Source: Dyella_B sp036746095 (GTDB lineage: Bacteria > Pseudomonadota > Gammaproteobacteria > Xanthomonadales > Rhodanobacteraceae). From it: a DNA stretch of 64,000 nucleotides. Of the stretch, positions 20,086 through 29,326 are shown piece by piece; the stretch's first letter is position 1, and every line of letters starts with the position of its first letter. The DNA lies in contig NZ_DAIOEU010000010.1 of NCBI RefSeq assembly GCF_036746095.1, positions 1 to 64,000 on the forward strand. Direction: 5' to 3'. The position numbers and the translations under genes were made by a program. A model generated the notes under the pieces. That model saw only the letters and a list, made by a program, of their open reading frames with translations, searched no databases and was not told the DNA's origin.

Positions 20086-21315
20086 TCAGGCCGATCGCGT
20101 TGCGACCACCGGTGGCACCGCTGCCGCACGCAGGGCAGGCCCAAGCACCGCCACTTGCCCCAATCCCCACAACAACAGCGCGCCAATCGGGAAATACGCA
20201 GCCGGCAGACGCGGCAATTCGTAGTGCACGATAAGGAACAGGTTGACGCCATAGGCCAGCACCATGCCCAGCACGATGCCGAAGGTGGTGAGCAGAAAGT
20301 TCTCAGTCTGGAAGTAGCGCAGGATGTTGTTGCGCGTTGCGCCCAGCGCCCGGCGCACGCCGATACTGCGATTGCGCTGCGCAACCCAGAAGCTGGCGAG
20401 GCCGACGATGCCCAGCGCGGTAATCACCAGCAGCGCCAGCGATACGCCGATGAGCATGCCGGCCATCGCACGATCGTTGCGGAAATAGTCGTATCGCAGC
20501 TGATCGTAAGTGCCCTGTTCCAACACGATGCGGTCGGGATCGAGCGCAGTCAGCCTGGCCACGGCTGCCTTCAGCACTCGCTCGCGGTCCTGCGGCGCGC
20601 AACGAAGCACGTAGTAGGAACCGGAATCCATCGCGAAGTGCAGCGGATGCATCACGCTGTAGCCGGCACCTGACTCGAAGCGGTTGGACCGTATCAGTTG
20701 CTTCACCACGCCGACCACCGTCAGCGGGATGTTTTGCCCCGCATAGACCTGCTTGCCAAGCGGATTCTGGCCGGGCCAGAGCCGCTCGGCCATCGCCCGG
20801 GTCACCAGGATCGGCTTGGGTATCTTGCTCAGGTCGCCGGTGCGCAATCCCGCGTAGACGTCGTCGAGGCTGCGGTATTCCTCGGGCCTGAAGTCACGTC
20901 CCGCCAGCAATTGCACACCGAGTGTGGGCAACACGTTCTCGCCAAAATACTGCCCGACGTTGATCGTATCCTTCTGTTGGGAAGGGTCCAGTTTTATGCC
21001 CATGTTCGACGAGCCGGCACCGAACGGAAGATGGTTGACCAGGGCCACGGAGGTTGCGCCGGGCACTTCGCGCAAGGCGGCCAGATCGGCCGCCGTGCGA
21101 GGCAGGGCATCGGGCTGGTCGCCGATATAGGCCATCTGCACGTAAACCAGTTCGTGCTCGGCGATGCCCGAGCTCATGTTCATCCGCTCGATGCGCTGGC
21201 CGATGAGGAACACCGCATTGCAGACGATCGCGCAGGTGAAGGCGATTTGCAGGATCAGCAGGGCGGCGGTGAACTTGTGCCGCTGCAAGGTGGAAAGGAT
21301 CGGCTTGATGTCCAT
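20086..21315 (-). CDS. ABC permease B6 (FtsX/MacB-like, short type)
   Basis: 409 residues. Signature SSGIAEHELVYVQ; shares RCAPQDRERVL and the WVAQRNRSIGVRRALGAT contact segment with B7. Four predicted helices with a single N-terminal one (LLILQIAFTCAIVCNAVFLI). C-terminus VPPVVATRSA. It starts 1 bp after A6, repeating the spacing seen in pair 7. Confidence 0.93.
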   Translation of the reverse strand: MDIKPILSTLQRHKFTAALLILQIAFTCAIVCNAVFLIGQRIERMNMSSGIAEHELVYVQMAYIGDQPDALPRTAADLAALREVPGATSVALVNHLPFGAGSSNMGIKLDPSQQKDTINVGQYFGENVLPTLGVQLLAGRDFRPEEYRSLDDVYAGLRTGDLSKIPKPILVTRAMAERLWPGQNPLGKQVYAGQNIPLTVVGVVKQLIRSNRFESGAGYSVMHPLHFAMDSGSYYVLRCAPQDRERVLKAAVARLTALDPDRIVLEQGTYDQLRYDYFRNDRAMAGMLIGVSLALLVITALGIVGLASFWVAQRNRSIGVRRALGATRNNILRYFQTENFLLTTFGIVLGMVLAYGVNLFLIVHYELPRLPAAYFPIGALLLWGLGQVAVLGPALRAAAVPPVVATRSA

Positions 21316-21316
21316 G

Positions 21317-22621
21317 TCAATTCGCCTTCAGCTGCAGGCCGGGGGCGACGCGGCAAGCGCGCCAGGCGGGAAGCAAGCCAGCCAGCAGGCTCGCGCATAC
21401 CGCCAGCACGAACGTGGCCAGCAGCATGGCGGCGTCCATATGCGCGAGCCTGGCGTAATCTGCCGGTTGCTGGCGTACCAGCCATAAACCCAGCCATGCC
21501 AGCAGCAGGCCGCCCGAGGCTCCGGCAAGGCCGATCACCCCGGATTCCGTCAGCAATTGCGCGAACAATGTGCGCTGCGATGCGCCAAGCGCACGGCGCA
21601 CGCCCAGCTCGCCAGCGCGCCGCATGAACTTGGCGAGCATCAACCCCACCGTGTTGACCAGGCAGACCACCAGGAAGCCCAGCGCCAGCCAGGTTTGCAG
21701 GCGCGTGTCGCTGGGCACCACTTGCTGGTAATCCAGCCACTGCATGACGTTGCGCAACCGCACGTTGGGAGGCCGCGCAAAGCGGCCGATGGCATGCTGC
21801 TCCTGCGAGTAGTGCTCAAGGAAGATCCTGTATGCCGCCACCTCGGCCGGGCTGTCCAGCTGCACCCAGAACTGCAGCCACGTGCAGGTCATGTGCTCCA
21901 GATTCTTCTCGTCCCCGCCGGAGTTGCCCCAGCAATCGGTGGAGCCGTCATGCTCGATGTGCAGATCGCGCGAAGTCGACAACGGCACGAAGACATCCTC
22001 GCTGTCCGAATAACTTCCCATGTAGAGCTGATAGAAATGCGGATTGGGATGCCAGTCGCCCAGCACGCCGACGATGCGGAATGTCGTCTTCTGCAACCGC
22101 AGTTCCTTGCCCACGCTGTTCTGGCCACCAAACAGCTTGTCGTTCAACTTGGCACTGATAATGGCAACGCGCGCCTTGCCGTCGTCTTCCGCGGCAGACC
22201 AGCCGCCGCCGAACTGGAAAGGCACGTCGAACATCGGAAAGAAATCTGCCGTGGTGTACAGCCCCGTCGCATGGAATGGGGCGATGCCCGACTGGGCGGG
22301 CTGCACGGGCACCATGCCCTCGGTCATCAGCGCTTGCCGGGTGGCACGCTTCGCCCTCAGCAGATTCATGCCGTCGATCCAGGTGAGCTGGTCGGGCGGT
22401 TCCACGTTCGGTCCATAGTTGTCCTTGTCGCGTGGATCGACCTGCGGGTAATACAGCGATCCGCTGTGACCCGGCAGCGGATCGCCGGAAAGTACGTGCA
22501 TCACCGTCAGCGTGGTCATGCTCGCACCGATGCCCATGGCGATCGCCAGCACCATCAAGCCGGTCAGCGCTTTGTTGCGCTGGAGGCTGCGCACTGCCAA
22601 GCCGAAGTAGTATCCAAACAA
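21317..22621 (-). CDS. ABC permease A6 (FtsX/MacB-like, long type)
   Basis: 434 residues, sister of A7. Signature LSGDPLPGHSGSLYYPQVD, motif LFGGQNSVG, Cys230/Cys246 (DCWGNSGGDEKN ... TCTWLQFW). Differences from A7 lie mainly in the periplasmic domain (the region around 66-75 and 200-212), which is where substrate or adaptor contact would be expected to diverge. Gap from B5 is 12 bp. Confidence 0.93.
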   Translation of the reverse strand: MFGYYFGLAVRSLQRNKALTGLMVLAIAMGIGASMTTLTVMHVLSGDPLPGHSGSLYYPQVDPRDKDNYGPNVEPPDQLTWIDGMNLLRAKRATRQALMTEGMVPVQPAQSGIAPFHATGLYTTADFFPMFDVPFQFGGGWSAAEDDGKARVAIISAKLNDKLFGGQNSVGKELRLQKTTFRIVGVLGDWHPNPHFYQLYMGSYSDSEDVFVPLSTSRDLHIEHDGSTDCWGNSGGDEKNLEHMTCTWLQFWVQLDSPAEVAAYRIFLEHYSQEQHAIGRFARPPNVRLRNVMQWLDYQQVVPSDTRLQTWLALGFLVVCLVNTVGLMLAKFMRRAGELGVRRALGASQRTLFAQLLTESGVIGLAGASGGLLLAWLGLWLVRQQPADYARLAHMDAAMLLATFVLAVCASLLAGLLPAWRACRVAPGLQLKAN

Positions 22622-22633
22622 GATTCGATCCTC

Positions 22634-23842
22634 CTACACAGTTCGCGTTGCTTCCACCGGCGGCACCGATGCGGCGCGCAAGGCGGGACCCAGCACGGCC
22701 AGCTGGCCGAGCAGCCACAACGCCGCAGCACCGCCGCCCAGGTAGTACCAAGGCATGCGCTCCACTTCGTAATGGCGCATGAGATAAATATTGATGGCGA
22801 AAGCCAGCATCAGGCCAAGCAGCACACCTGCGGTGCTCAGCAGAAAGTTTTCGGTCTGGAAGTAAGCAAGTATCTGTCCATACGACGCGCCGACCGCGCG
22901 GCGTATGCCGATCTGCTTGCGGCGCTGGCCCACCCAGAAACTGGTAAGGCCGACGATGCCCAAGGCCGTCACCGCCAGCATCACCACGCATACCAGCAGC
23001 AGCATCCAGGCCAGGTTGCGGCTGCCGGCGAAATAATCCGCGCGCACGTCGGTGAACGGCTTGCCATCCAGCACGGCACCTGGCTCAAGTTTGCCGAGCG
23101 TCTGCATGGCTTGCTGCAACACGCGATCGCGATCCGCCGGATCACTGCGAACGATGTAATCGTTCAATTCGGCGCTCGGGCGCTGCGGGAAGAACACGCC
23201 GGAATATTTGCCGGCGACACCGGCAAAGCCCGGATCCTGCGCGATCACGTCGGCGATCACGCCCACCACCGTCCAGGCGTCGCCGTCACTGTAGATTTGC
23301 TGGCCCAGCGCGTTTTGCCCCGGCCACCAGCGCCTGGCATCGTTCTGGTTGACCAGCACGACATGGCTGGCCGAATGCTGGTTGGGCAGCAGCTCGCCTT
23401 GCGCGTATTCCCCGGCGGTGAAATAGCGCCCCTGCAACAGCCGCAGTCCAAGCGCCTGCTCGGCGTTTCTGCCGATGAGGTACACCGAACTGTTGACCTG
23501 GCTCTCTGCATTTGGCTTGTTGGTAAAGCCATTGAACCTCGCACGCGGCCCCAAGGGCACGTCGTTGATGGCCGCCGCGGCTTTTACCTCTGGCACGGCA
23601 CGCAAAGCGGCCAGGTCGCGCGACACGCTGTCGGCGGCGAGACGGCTATCCAGCCCGCCGATGTGGATCACCGAAATGCCTTGCTCATCGATGCCATTGG
23701 GCGCGCGGCCGTCGATCACGCATTGCGTGACCATGAACACGGCGTTGCACAAGACCGCGCACGCCAGCGCGATTTCCAGCACGATGAGCAAGGCTGGGAT
23801 GCGGTGCTTGTGCAGGCTGGCGAGAATGGGGCGGATTTCCAT
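22634..23842 (-). CDS. ABC permease B5 (FtsX/MacB-like, short type)
   Basis: 402 residues, the shortest B protein. Signature PNGIDEQGISVIHIGG. Contact segment WVGQRRKQIGIRRAVGAS, with Val where the others have Leu. Its periplasmic part has its own character (NKPNAESQVNSSVYLIGRNAEQALG; RSDPADRDRVLQQAMQ). C-terminus VPPVEATRTV. It begins 9 bp after A5. Confidence 0.92.
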   Translation of the reverse strand: MEIRPILASLHKHRIPALLIVLEIALACAVLCNAVFMVTQCVIDGRAPNGIDEQGISVIHIGGLDSRLAADSVSRDLAALRAVPEVKAAAAINDVPLGPRARFNGFTNKPNAESQVNSSVYLIGRNAEQALGLRLLQGRYFTAGEYAQGELLPNQHSASHVVLVNQNDARRWWPGQNALGQQIYSDGDAWTVVGVIADVIAQDPGFAGVAGKYSGVFFPQRPSAELNDYIVRSDPADRDRVLQQAMQTLGKLEPGAVLDGKPFTDVRADYFAGSRNLAWMLLLVCVVMLAVTALGIVGLTSFWVGQRRKQIGIRRAVGASYGQILAYFQTENFLLSTAGVLLGLMLAFAINIYLMRHYEVERMPWYYLGGGAAALWLLGQLAVLGPALRAASVPPVEATRTV

Positions 23843-23851
23843 GCTCAGTCC

Positions 23852-25153
23852 TCAAGCCGACTTCAGCTGCGGGGCGGGCGTCACGGCACAGGCGCGCCAG
23901 GCCGGCAGGATGCCGGCAACGAGGCTTGCCATCAGTGCCACGGCAAACGTGCACAAGAACATTTGGACGTCCAAATGCGCCAGCTCCGCGTACTCGGCCG
24001 GTTGCTGGCGGATGCACCACAAGCCGAACAGCGCAAAGATCAAACCCAGCGCACCACCGGCCAGGCCGATCAAGCCGGCCTCCGCCATGAACTGCGCAAA
24101 GATCGCCTTGCGCGACGCGCCCAGCGCACGCCGCACGCCAATTTCGCCGGAACGGCGCAGGCATTTGGCCAAGAGCAAGCCAACCGTATTGACCATGCAG
24201 ATCAACAGAAAACTGAAGGCAAGTCCGGTCTGCATGCGCACGTTATCCGGAACCACTTGCTGGCTATCGAGCCATTGCATGAGGCCGGACAAGCCGATGC
24301 GGGAGCGCTGGAAACGCCCCAGCGCCACCTGTTGCTGCGCATAGCCGGCCAGAAAGGATCGGTACGCGGCGACCGCCGCCGCATCCGGCAATTGCACCCA
24401 CAACCCCAACCAGATGCTTGGCGAATTCTCCAGCACCTGCTTGTCGCCGGTCCCGTATGACATCAGGTTGACCGGATCCATGCCCGCCGCCCTGGCCGAC
24501 TGCAACGGCAGGAACACGGCCTCGCCCTTGCCGTAGTTGGGGCCACCCAGATACAGCGAATAGAAGCGCGGCTGCGGTGCCCACTGCCGGAGCACGCCAA
24601 CAATGCGGAAATCCTGGTCGTTGATACGCAAGCTGCGGCCGACACTGTTGGCGCCGCCAAACAGCTGATCGTTCAGGAAGTCGGCGATCACCACCACCCT
24701 GGCGCGACCTTCGGCCTCCGCTTCGCTCCAGCCGGCGCCATATTGGAACGGCGCTTCGAACATGGCGAAGAAATCGGCCGTGGCCATCACGCCGGTGGCG
24801 AAGAAAGGATGCTGCTGCGTCGTCGTGGGCGTGAGCTTGACCTGCGTCATCGCCATCGCCGCCTGGCGCTCGGCCCGATGTGCGTGCAGCAGGTTCATGG
24901 CATCGGTGTAGCTCGTGAGCCAAGGCAGCTTGTCGCTGCGGGAGAACGGGCGATCCTTGGGGTACGGATCGAGCTGCACGTAAAACAGCCGCCCGCTCTT
25001 TTGCGGCAGCGGATCGCCGGACAGCAATCGCAGCACGGTCAACGTCGTCATCGACGCGCCGATGCCAAGCGCCAGGGTGATCACCATCAAAGCGGTGAGC
25101 ACCTTGTTGCGCCTGAAACTGTGCAGCGCCAGATCGAGGTAGTAGCCCAGCAT
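23852..25153 (-). CDS. ABC permease A5 (FtsX/MacB-like, long type, without the cysteine pair)
   Basis: 433 residues. Signature LSGDPLPQKSGRLFYVQLD, motif LFGGANSVG, contact segment GEIGVRRALGASRK. It is the only A protein with no cysteine in the periplasmic domain: where the others have C...C.W it reads DPVNLMSYGTG ... NSPSIWLGLW. It has cysteines only in the membrane and near the C-terminus. This suggests the presumed disulfide was lost, or never gained, in this pair. Confidence 0.92.
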   Translation of the reverse strand: MLGYYLDLALHSFRRNKVLTALMVITLALGIGASMTTLTVLRLLSGDPLPQKSGRLFYVQLDPYPKDRPFSRSDKLPWLTSYTDAMNLLHAHRAERQAAMAMTQVKLTPTTTQQHPFFATGVMATADFFAMFEAPFQYGAGWSEAEAEGRARVVVIADFLNDQLFGGANSVGRSLRINDQDFRIVGVLRQWAPQPRFYSLYLGGPNYGKGEAVFLPLQSARAAGMDPVNLMSYGTGDKQVLENSPSIWLGLWVQLPDAAAVAAYRSFLAGYAQQQVALGRFQRSRIGLSGLMQWLDSQQVVPDNVRMQTGLAFSFLLICMVNTVGLLLAKCLRRSGEIGVRRALGASRKAIFAQFMAEAGLIGLAGGALGLIFALFGLWCIRQQPAEYAELAHLDVQMFLCTFAVALMASLVAGILPAWRACAVTPAPQLKSA

Positions 25154-25180
25154 CCCGTTTTTTCCCCTGCCCAGGTCGCG

Positions 25181-26434
25181 TTATGCCGAGCGCGTCGCCA
25201 CCACCGGCGGCACGTTCGACGCACGCCGTGCTGGCACGAACACCGCGATCTGCCCCAGCACCACGACGACGGCCAGCCCAACCAGCACGTAATAGACCGG
25301 CATGCTGTCCATCTCGAACTTGCTCATCAGCAGCCGGTTCAATCCCACCGCCAAGGCAATGCCGACCAGCGCGCCGCCGCCGGCGATCATCAGGTTCTCC
25401 AACTGGAAGTAGTGCAGGATGTCGATCTTGCGCGCACCCAGTGCACGGCGTACGCCGATCTGGCGATGGCGCTGCCCGACCCAGAAGCTGGTGAGCCCCA
25501 CGATGCCGGCGGCGGTGACGGCCAACAGGATCAAGCAGATCACGCCCATCAAGGCGGCCATGCCGATATCGGCGCGATAGGCTTCGGCACGAATGTCCTT
25601 GAACGACTTGACGCTGTCGTCGTCGAGCACGCGCATCGGATTGACCGCGTACAACTTCGACGGCACCGCGCGCATGACGGCATCGAGCCGCCCCGGCTTG
25701 GTACGCACGGCATAGCGCGAGAAATTGGCGTTCAGGCGCACCGGTTCGATGGTGGAGTTCCATACGAAACTGCTGGCCCAGCTGCTGACGGAAGGCACCT
25801 GCAAGCGCTCCACCTCGCCGATGATCGTGCTGGGCGTGCTGGCGCCATCCAGATAAACCACTTTGCCCACCGCATCGCCGTGCGGGTACAACTTGTCCGC
25901 CAGTGCCTTGGTGACGATCACCAGATTCGCTTCGCTGGGATCACGGAAGCCCTTGTTGGTCACGTCCCCGGCGGTGAAGTTGCGCCCGGCGATCAAATGC
26001 AGGCCCAACGTCTTCATCAGGCTCTCGTCACCGAAGTAATAGGTGGTACGCGCATTGCCTGCGCGCAGCTCCGCGCCGGGCTTCAGCGACATCGCACCAT
26101 TCCAGCTGGATGGAAACAGCGGCATGGAATTGATCGGCGTGACCGATTCAACATCCGGCATCGCGCGCAGGGCATTGATATCCTCGCGCAGCATGGCGTC
26201 CAACTTCTGGATGCTGGCCGCATCGTCGCCGCTCGGCGCGCCCACCCATTGCTGGGTGACCATGAAGAGATTGCTCTCGTCCATGCCGGTCGGGCGCTGC
26301 ACGTTCTGGATGCGCGCGTAGATGATGAAGATCGCATTGCAGACGATGGCGAGCGTCAAGGCGATCTGCAACGCGATCAGCACCACGCCCGCCTTGTGCT
26401 TGCGCAATGCCGCGATCATGGGATGCAAGGTCAT
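25181..26434 (-). CDS. ABC permease B4 (FtsX/MacB-like, short type)
   Basis: 417 residues. Signature PTGMDESNLFMVTQQW. Periplasmic motif LYPHGDAVGKVVYLDG and contact segment WVGQRHRQIGVRRALGAR. Helix 1 reads LIALQIALTLAIVCNAIFIIY, nearly the same as B1-B3, so B4 groups with the promoter-proximal pairs. C-terminus VPPVVATRSA. It begins 12 bp after A4. Confidence 0.92.
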   Translation of the reverse strand: MTLHPMIAALRKHKAGVVLIALQIALTLAIVCNAIFIIYARIQNVQRPTGMDESNLFMVTQQWVGAPSGDDAASIQKLDAMLREDINALRAMPDVESVTPINSMPLFPSSWNGAMSLKPGAELRAGNARTTYYFGDESLMKTLGLHLIAGRNFTAGDVTNKGFRDPSEANLVIVTKALADKLYPHGDAVGKVVYLDGASTPSTIIGEVERLQVPSVSSWASSFVWNSTIEPVRLNANFSRYAVRTKPGRLDAVMRAVPSKLYAVNPMRVLDDDSVKSFKDIRAEAYRADIGMAALMGVICLILLAVTAAGIVGLTSFWVGQRHRQIGVRRALGARKIDILHYFQLENLMIAGGGALVGIALAVGLNRLLMSKFEMDSMPVYYVLVGLAVVVVLGQIAVFVPARRASNVPPVVATRSA

Positions 26435-26446
26435 GGCAGCGTCTCC

Positions 26447-27772
26447 TCAGTTGGTTTTCAGCTGCAGCGCGGGCTGCACGCGCGAGGCGCGGAAGGTGGG
26501 ATAAAGCCCGGCCAGCATGGTGGCGATCACCGCCACGGCCAGGGTGAGCGCCAGCAGGCTGAAATCGACACGCGCCAGCGAGGCGATTTCCTTGGGCAAC
26601 ACCCAGCTGATGCCGTGGATGCCTATCCAGGTCAGCAGCAGGCCGAGCACGCCGCCGGTCACCCCCACCGTGCCGGCTTCGACCAGAAACTGCGTATAGA
26701 TGGCCATACGCGGCGCGCCCAGCGCACGGCGCACGCCGATCTCCGAGCTGCGGCGCAGGAACTTCGCCAGCAACAGGCCGGCCGTGTTCACCAGGCACGC
26801 GATCAGCAGGCCCAGCGCCACCACCAGCGATACTTTTGTGTCGCTCGGCACCACGTGCTCCGACTCCAGCCATGCCGGCAGATCGCGCAGGCGGTTGTTC
26901 AGGGGCCAGTTGAATCGTCCAGATGCCTTCTGGTCGTTGAAATAGCCGTCCAGATAATTTTTGTACGCGACCACCGCGGCCTTGTCGTCCAGCTGCACCA
27001 TGTAGGAAATCCACACGCAGGACGACTGCTGCAAGCCGACGAAGCCCGAGCCCTTCGGAATCTCCGAGCAATTGGTATTGCCGTCGTTCGGCATGCCGAC
27101 GTCGATGGCGCGGGTGAAAGGCAGGAATACGTCTTCCTGATCGGTAGTGAAGCCGCCGGTATTGACCACGTCGAAATACACCGGCTTGGGGTTCCAGTTA
27201 TCCAACACGCCGACGATGCGGTAATCCTTGCCGTCGATGTCGATCGTCTTGCCGACGCTGTTGTTGCCGCCGAACAGTTTCTGGTTGAGCTTGGCGTTAA
27301 TCACCACCACCGCGCTGCGCTGCGCATCGTCACTCGCATTCCAGGCGCTGCCGAACTTGAAGGGCACGTCCAGCATCGGGAAGAACTCGCTGTAGACCGC
27401 ATGCCCGCCGACATTGATCGGATGCATGTGCGCATCCGGCGGCACAATCGACGGCGACACGCGATACATCGCCGACTGGTATTTGCCGCGGTGATCGCGC
27501 ATCAGGGCGACGGCGTCGAGGTAGTCCATCGCATCCGGCGGATCATTGTTGTTGGTGGCGTCGAGATGGCCTTTCGGTCCCCAGATATCGATCTGCGGGA
27601 CGAACAGACGCGAGGACTTCCACGGAATCGGATCGCCCGACACGGCGCGGAATACCGAGTAGCTGGTCATGGATGCGGCCACCCCGAAGGCGACGATCAA
27701 GATCATCAATGCGGTGAGGCCCGGACTTCTTTTCAGGCTTCTCAGCGCCAGATCAATGTAATAGCCAAGCAT
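26447..27772 (-). CDS. ABC permease A4 (FtsX/MacB-like, long type)
   Basis: 441 residues from the ATG at 27772, chosen because MLGYYIDLALRSL matches the other A N-termini; a longer frame upstream adds unrelated sequence. Signature VSGDPIPWKSSRLFVPQID, motif LFGGNNSVG, Cys235/Cys252 (NCSEIPKG ... SCVWISY). It is preceded by the 318-bp gap that breaks the array into three proximal and five distal pairs, so it may have its own promoter. Confidence 0.92.
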   Translation of the reverse strand: MLGYYIDLALRSLKRSPGLTALMILIVAFGVAASMTSYSVFRAVSGDPIPWKSSRLFVPQIDIWGPKGHLDATNNNDPPDAMDYLDAVALMRDHRGKYQSAMYRVSPSIVPPDAHMHPINVGGHAVYSEFFPMLDVPFKFGSAWNASDDAQRSAVVVINAKLNQKLFGGNNSVGKTIDIDGKDYRIVGVLDNWNPKPVYFDVVNTGGFTTDQEDVFLPFTRAIDVGMPNDGNTNCSEIPKGSGFVGLQQSSCVWISYMVQLDDKAAVVAYKNYLDGYFNDQKASGRFNWPLNNRLRDLPAWLESEHVVPSDTKVSLVVALGLLIACLVNTAGLLLAKFLRRSSEIGVRRALGAPRMAIYTQFLVEAGTVGVTGGVLGLLLTWIGIHGISWVLPKEIASLARVDFSLLALTLAVAVIATMLAGLYPTFRASRVQPALQLKTN

Positions 27773-28090
27773 GGTTTGCCTCCCCGTTGTTGTTGAACAT
27801 CCGTGTGCCTGAAACGCTGTTCTTCGCGGAAAGCGTGTTGTTTCCATCGATATTTGTGCCTGCAGTGATCAGCCTCCTCCCCTGCGACGGCACGAGAGGG
27901 TTGGGGCGGGATCGCTTGTGCTTTAGCGCGCGGCCAAATCTCGCCCGGCTATGCGTGCTGGCGACATCACGTCCCCGCCGCTCGCTTCGCGAGCACCCCG
28001 CCCTAGCCCTCCCCTGCACGCAGGGAAGGGAACAGTTCTTCGCTGCGATCGGCAGTACGCTCCACTCAAATAACTCACGTACCTGACTGC
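27773..28090. other. 318-bp gap splitting the permease array
   Basis: No convincing gene. It holds a GCTCGCTTCGCGAGC hairpin at 27980-27994, a family III hairpin at 28007-28030 (CCCTCCCCTGC / GCAGGGAAGGG) and, at 27865-27905, a decayed stretch resembling the family III element. On the minus strand no TGGCAC-N5-TTGC sigma-54 site was found. The gap could hold an internal promoter for pairs 4-8 or reflect an older insertion. Confidence 0.6.
28007..28030. repeat. Family III hairpin
   Basis: CCCTCCCCTGC and GCAGGGAAGGG arms with one mismatch, inside the gap between permease pairs 3 and 4. Confidence 0.7.
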
Positions 28091-29317
28091 TCATACGGAT
28101 CGCGTCGCCTCCACGGGTGGCACGCGGGATGCGCGTAGCGCGGGCGCCAACACCGCCCCCTGCCCGAGCAGCAGCAACGCCGCGACGCCCGCCCATACAT
28201 AACCTGCACCGAGCCGCTCCATTTCAAACTGCTTCATCATCCAAAGGTTCAGACCCACCCCCAGGACACCGCCGAGCACGACGCCGGCCATGCCGATAAG
28301 CAGGTTCTCGGTGAGGAAATAACTGAGAATGTCGTGCTTGGTTGCGCCCAGCGCGCGCCGCACTCCGATCTGCTTGCGCCGCTGCCCGACCCAGAAGCTG
28401 GCAAGACCCACGATGCCTGCACCCGTGATCGCCAGCAGTGCCAGGCTGACGACGCCCATCAGGGTGGCCATGCCGCGATCATTGGCGTATGCGCTGTTGC
28501 GTATCTGCGCATATGTCTGAATGCCATCATCCGTGGCAATCACACGCATGCGATTTTCGGCATAGAGGGCACCGCGCACGCGCCTGGCCACCTCGTCGAG
28601 CTGCCCTGGCTGGGTGCGGACCACGTAATCGGTGTAGTCGGCGATCTGCCTCAGCGGAACCATGGTGGCGTTCCATTCCCATTTCATCATCGGGCTTTGC
28701 GTCCACGGAATGTGCATCCGCTCGACCACGCCGATGACGATGCTCGGTTTTGCGCTGACATAGACCATTTTGCCGACGGCATTGCCATCATGGAAAAGCG
28801 CTTGCGCCAGCTCACGGGTAATGATGACGACCGGCGGTTGAAGATTGTCATGGGCGTCCATTTGACCGATCTCATCCGGACGGAAGTTGCGTCCGGCGAT
28901 CAACTTCAGGCCCAGCGTTGAAAGCGTGTGGTCATCCGCGAAGTAGATGGCGGTCTGGGCGACATATTTGAGTTTGTCCGGAACCAGGCCAATGCCATAC
29001 GACATGCCGCCGCGACGAAGCGGATAGGCGTTGGTCGCATAGGCGTCGACGACACCCGGCACCTGTTTCAATGCGATCAGGTCGGCCGACATTCGGGATG
29101 CAATGGCATCCGCATCGGGCTTGCCGGCCCACTGGTTTTCTACGACCAGCACCCGATCTTCATCCACGCCGCTGAGTTCGGACAGATGGGCCAGCCGCGC
29201 GTGGATGATGAACAGCGCGTTGCATACGATCGCCAAAGTCAAGGCGATCTGCATGGCGATCAACAGGCCGCCAGCCTTGTGATGTCGGAGCGCCGCCAGG
29301 ACAGGTTTGATCTGCAT
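28091..29317 (-). CDS. ABC permease B3 (FtsX/MacB-like, short type)
   Basis: 408 residues. Start MQIKPVLAALRHHKAG, signature LSGVDEDRVLVVENQW, periplasmic motif LFHDGNAVGKMVYV and the sub-family stretch RTQPGQLDEVARRVRGALYA. Contact segment WVGQRRKQIGVRRALGAT, C-terminus VPPVEATRSV. It starts 9 bp after A3. It is the last gene before the 318-bp break. Confidence 0.92.
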   Translation of the reverse strand: MQIKPVLAALRHHKAGGLLIAMQIALTLAIVCNALFIIHARLAHLSELSGVDEDRVLVVENQWAGKPDADAIASRMSADLIALKQVPGVVDAYATNAYPLRRGGMSYGIGLVPDKLKYVAQTAIYFADDHTLSTLGLKLIAGRNFRPDEIGQMDAHDNLQPPVVIITRELAQALFHDGNAVGKMVYVSAKPSIVIGVVERMHIPWTQSPMMKWEWNATMVPLRQIADYTDYVVRTQPGQLDEVARRVRGALYAENRMRVIATDDGIQTYAQIRNSAYANDRGMATLMGVVSLALLAITGAGIVGLASFWVGQRRKQIGVRRALGATKHDILSYFLTENLLIGMAGVVLGGVLGVGLNLWMMKQFEMERLGAGYVWAGVAALLLLGQGAVLAPALRASRVPPVEATRSV

Positions 29318-29326
29318 CGTCGCCCC

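Noticed and set aside
21557..27796. Very long plus-strand frames (967 and 1017 codons) opposite the permease array
   Set aside because: They are antisense shadows caused by high GC and regular codon use in the permease genes; they have no start signals or motifs and cross several real genes.
27773..28090. A second sigma-54 promoter in the gap between pairs 3 and 4
   Set aside because: No TGGCAC-N5-TTGC or close variant is present on the minus strand.
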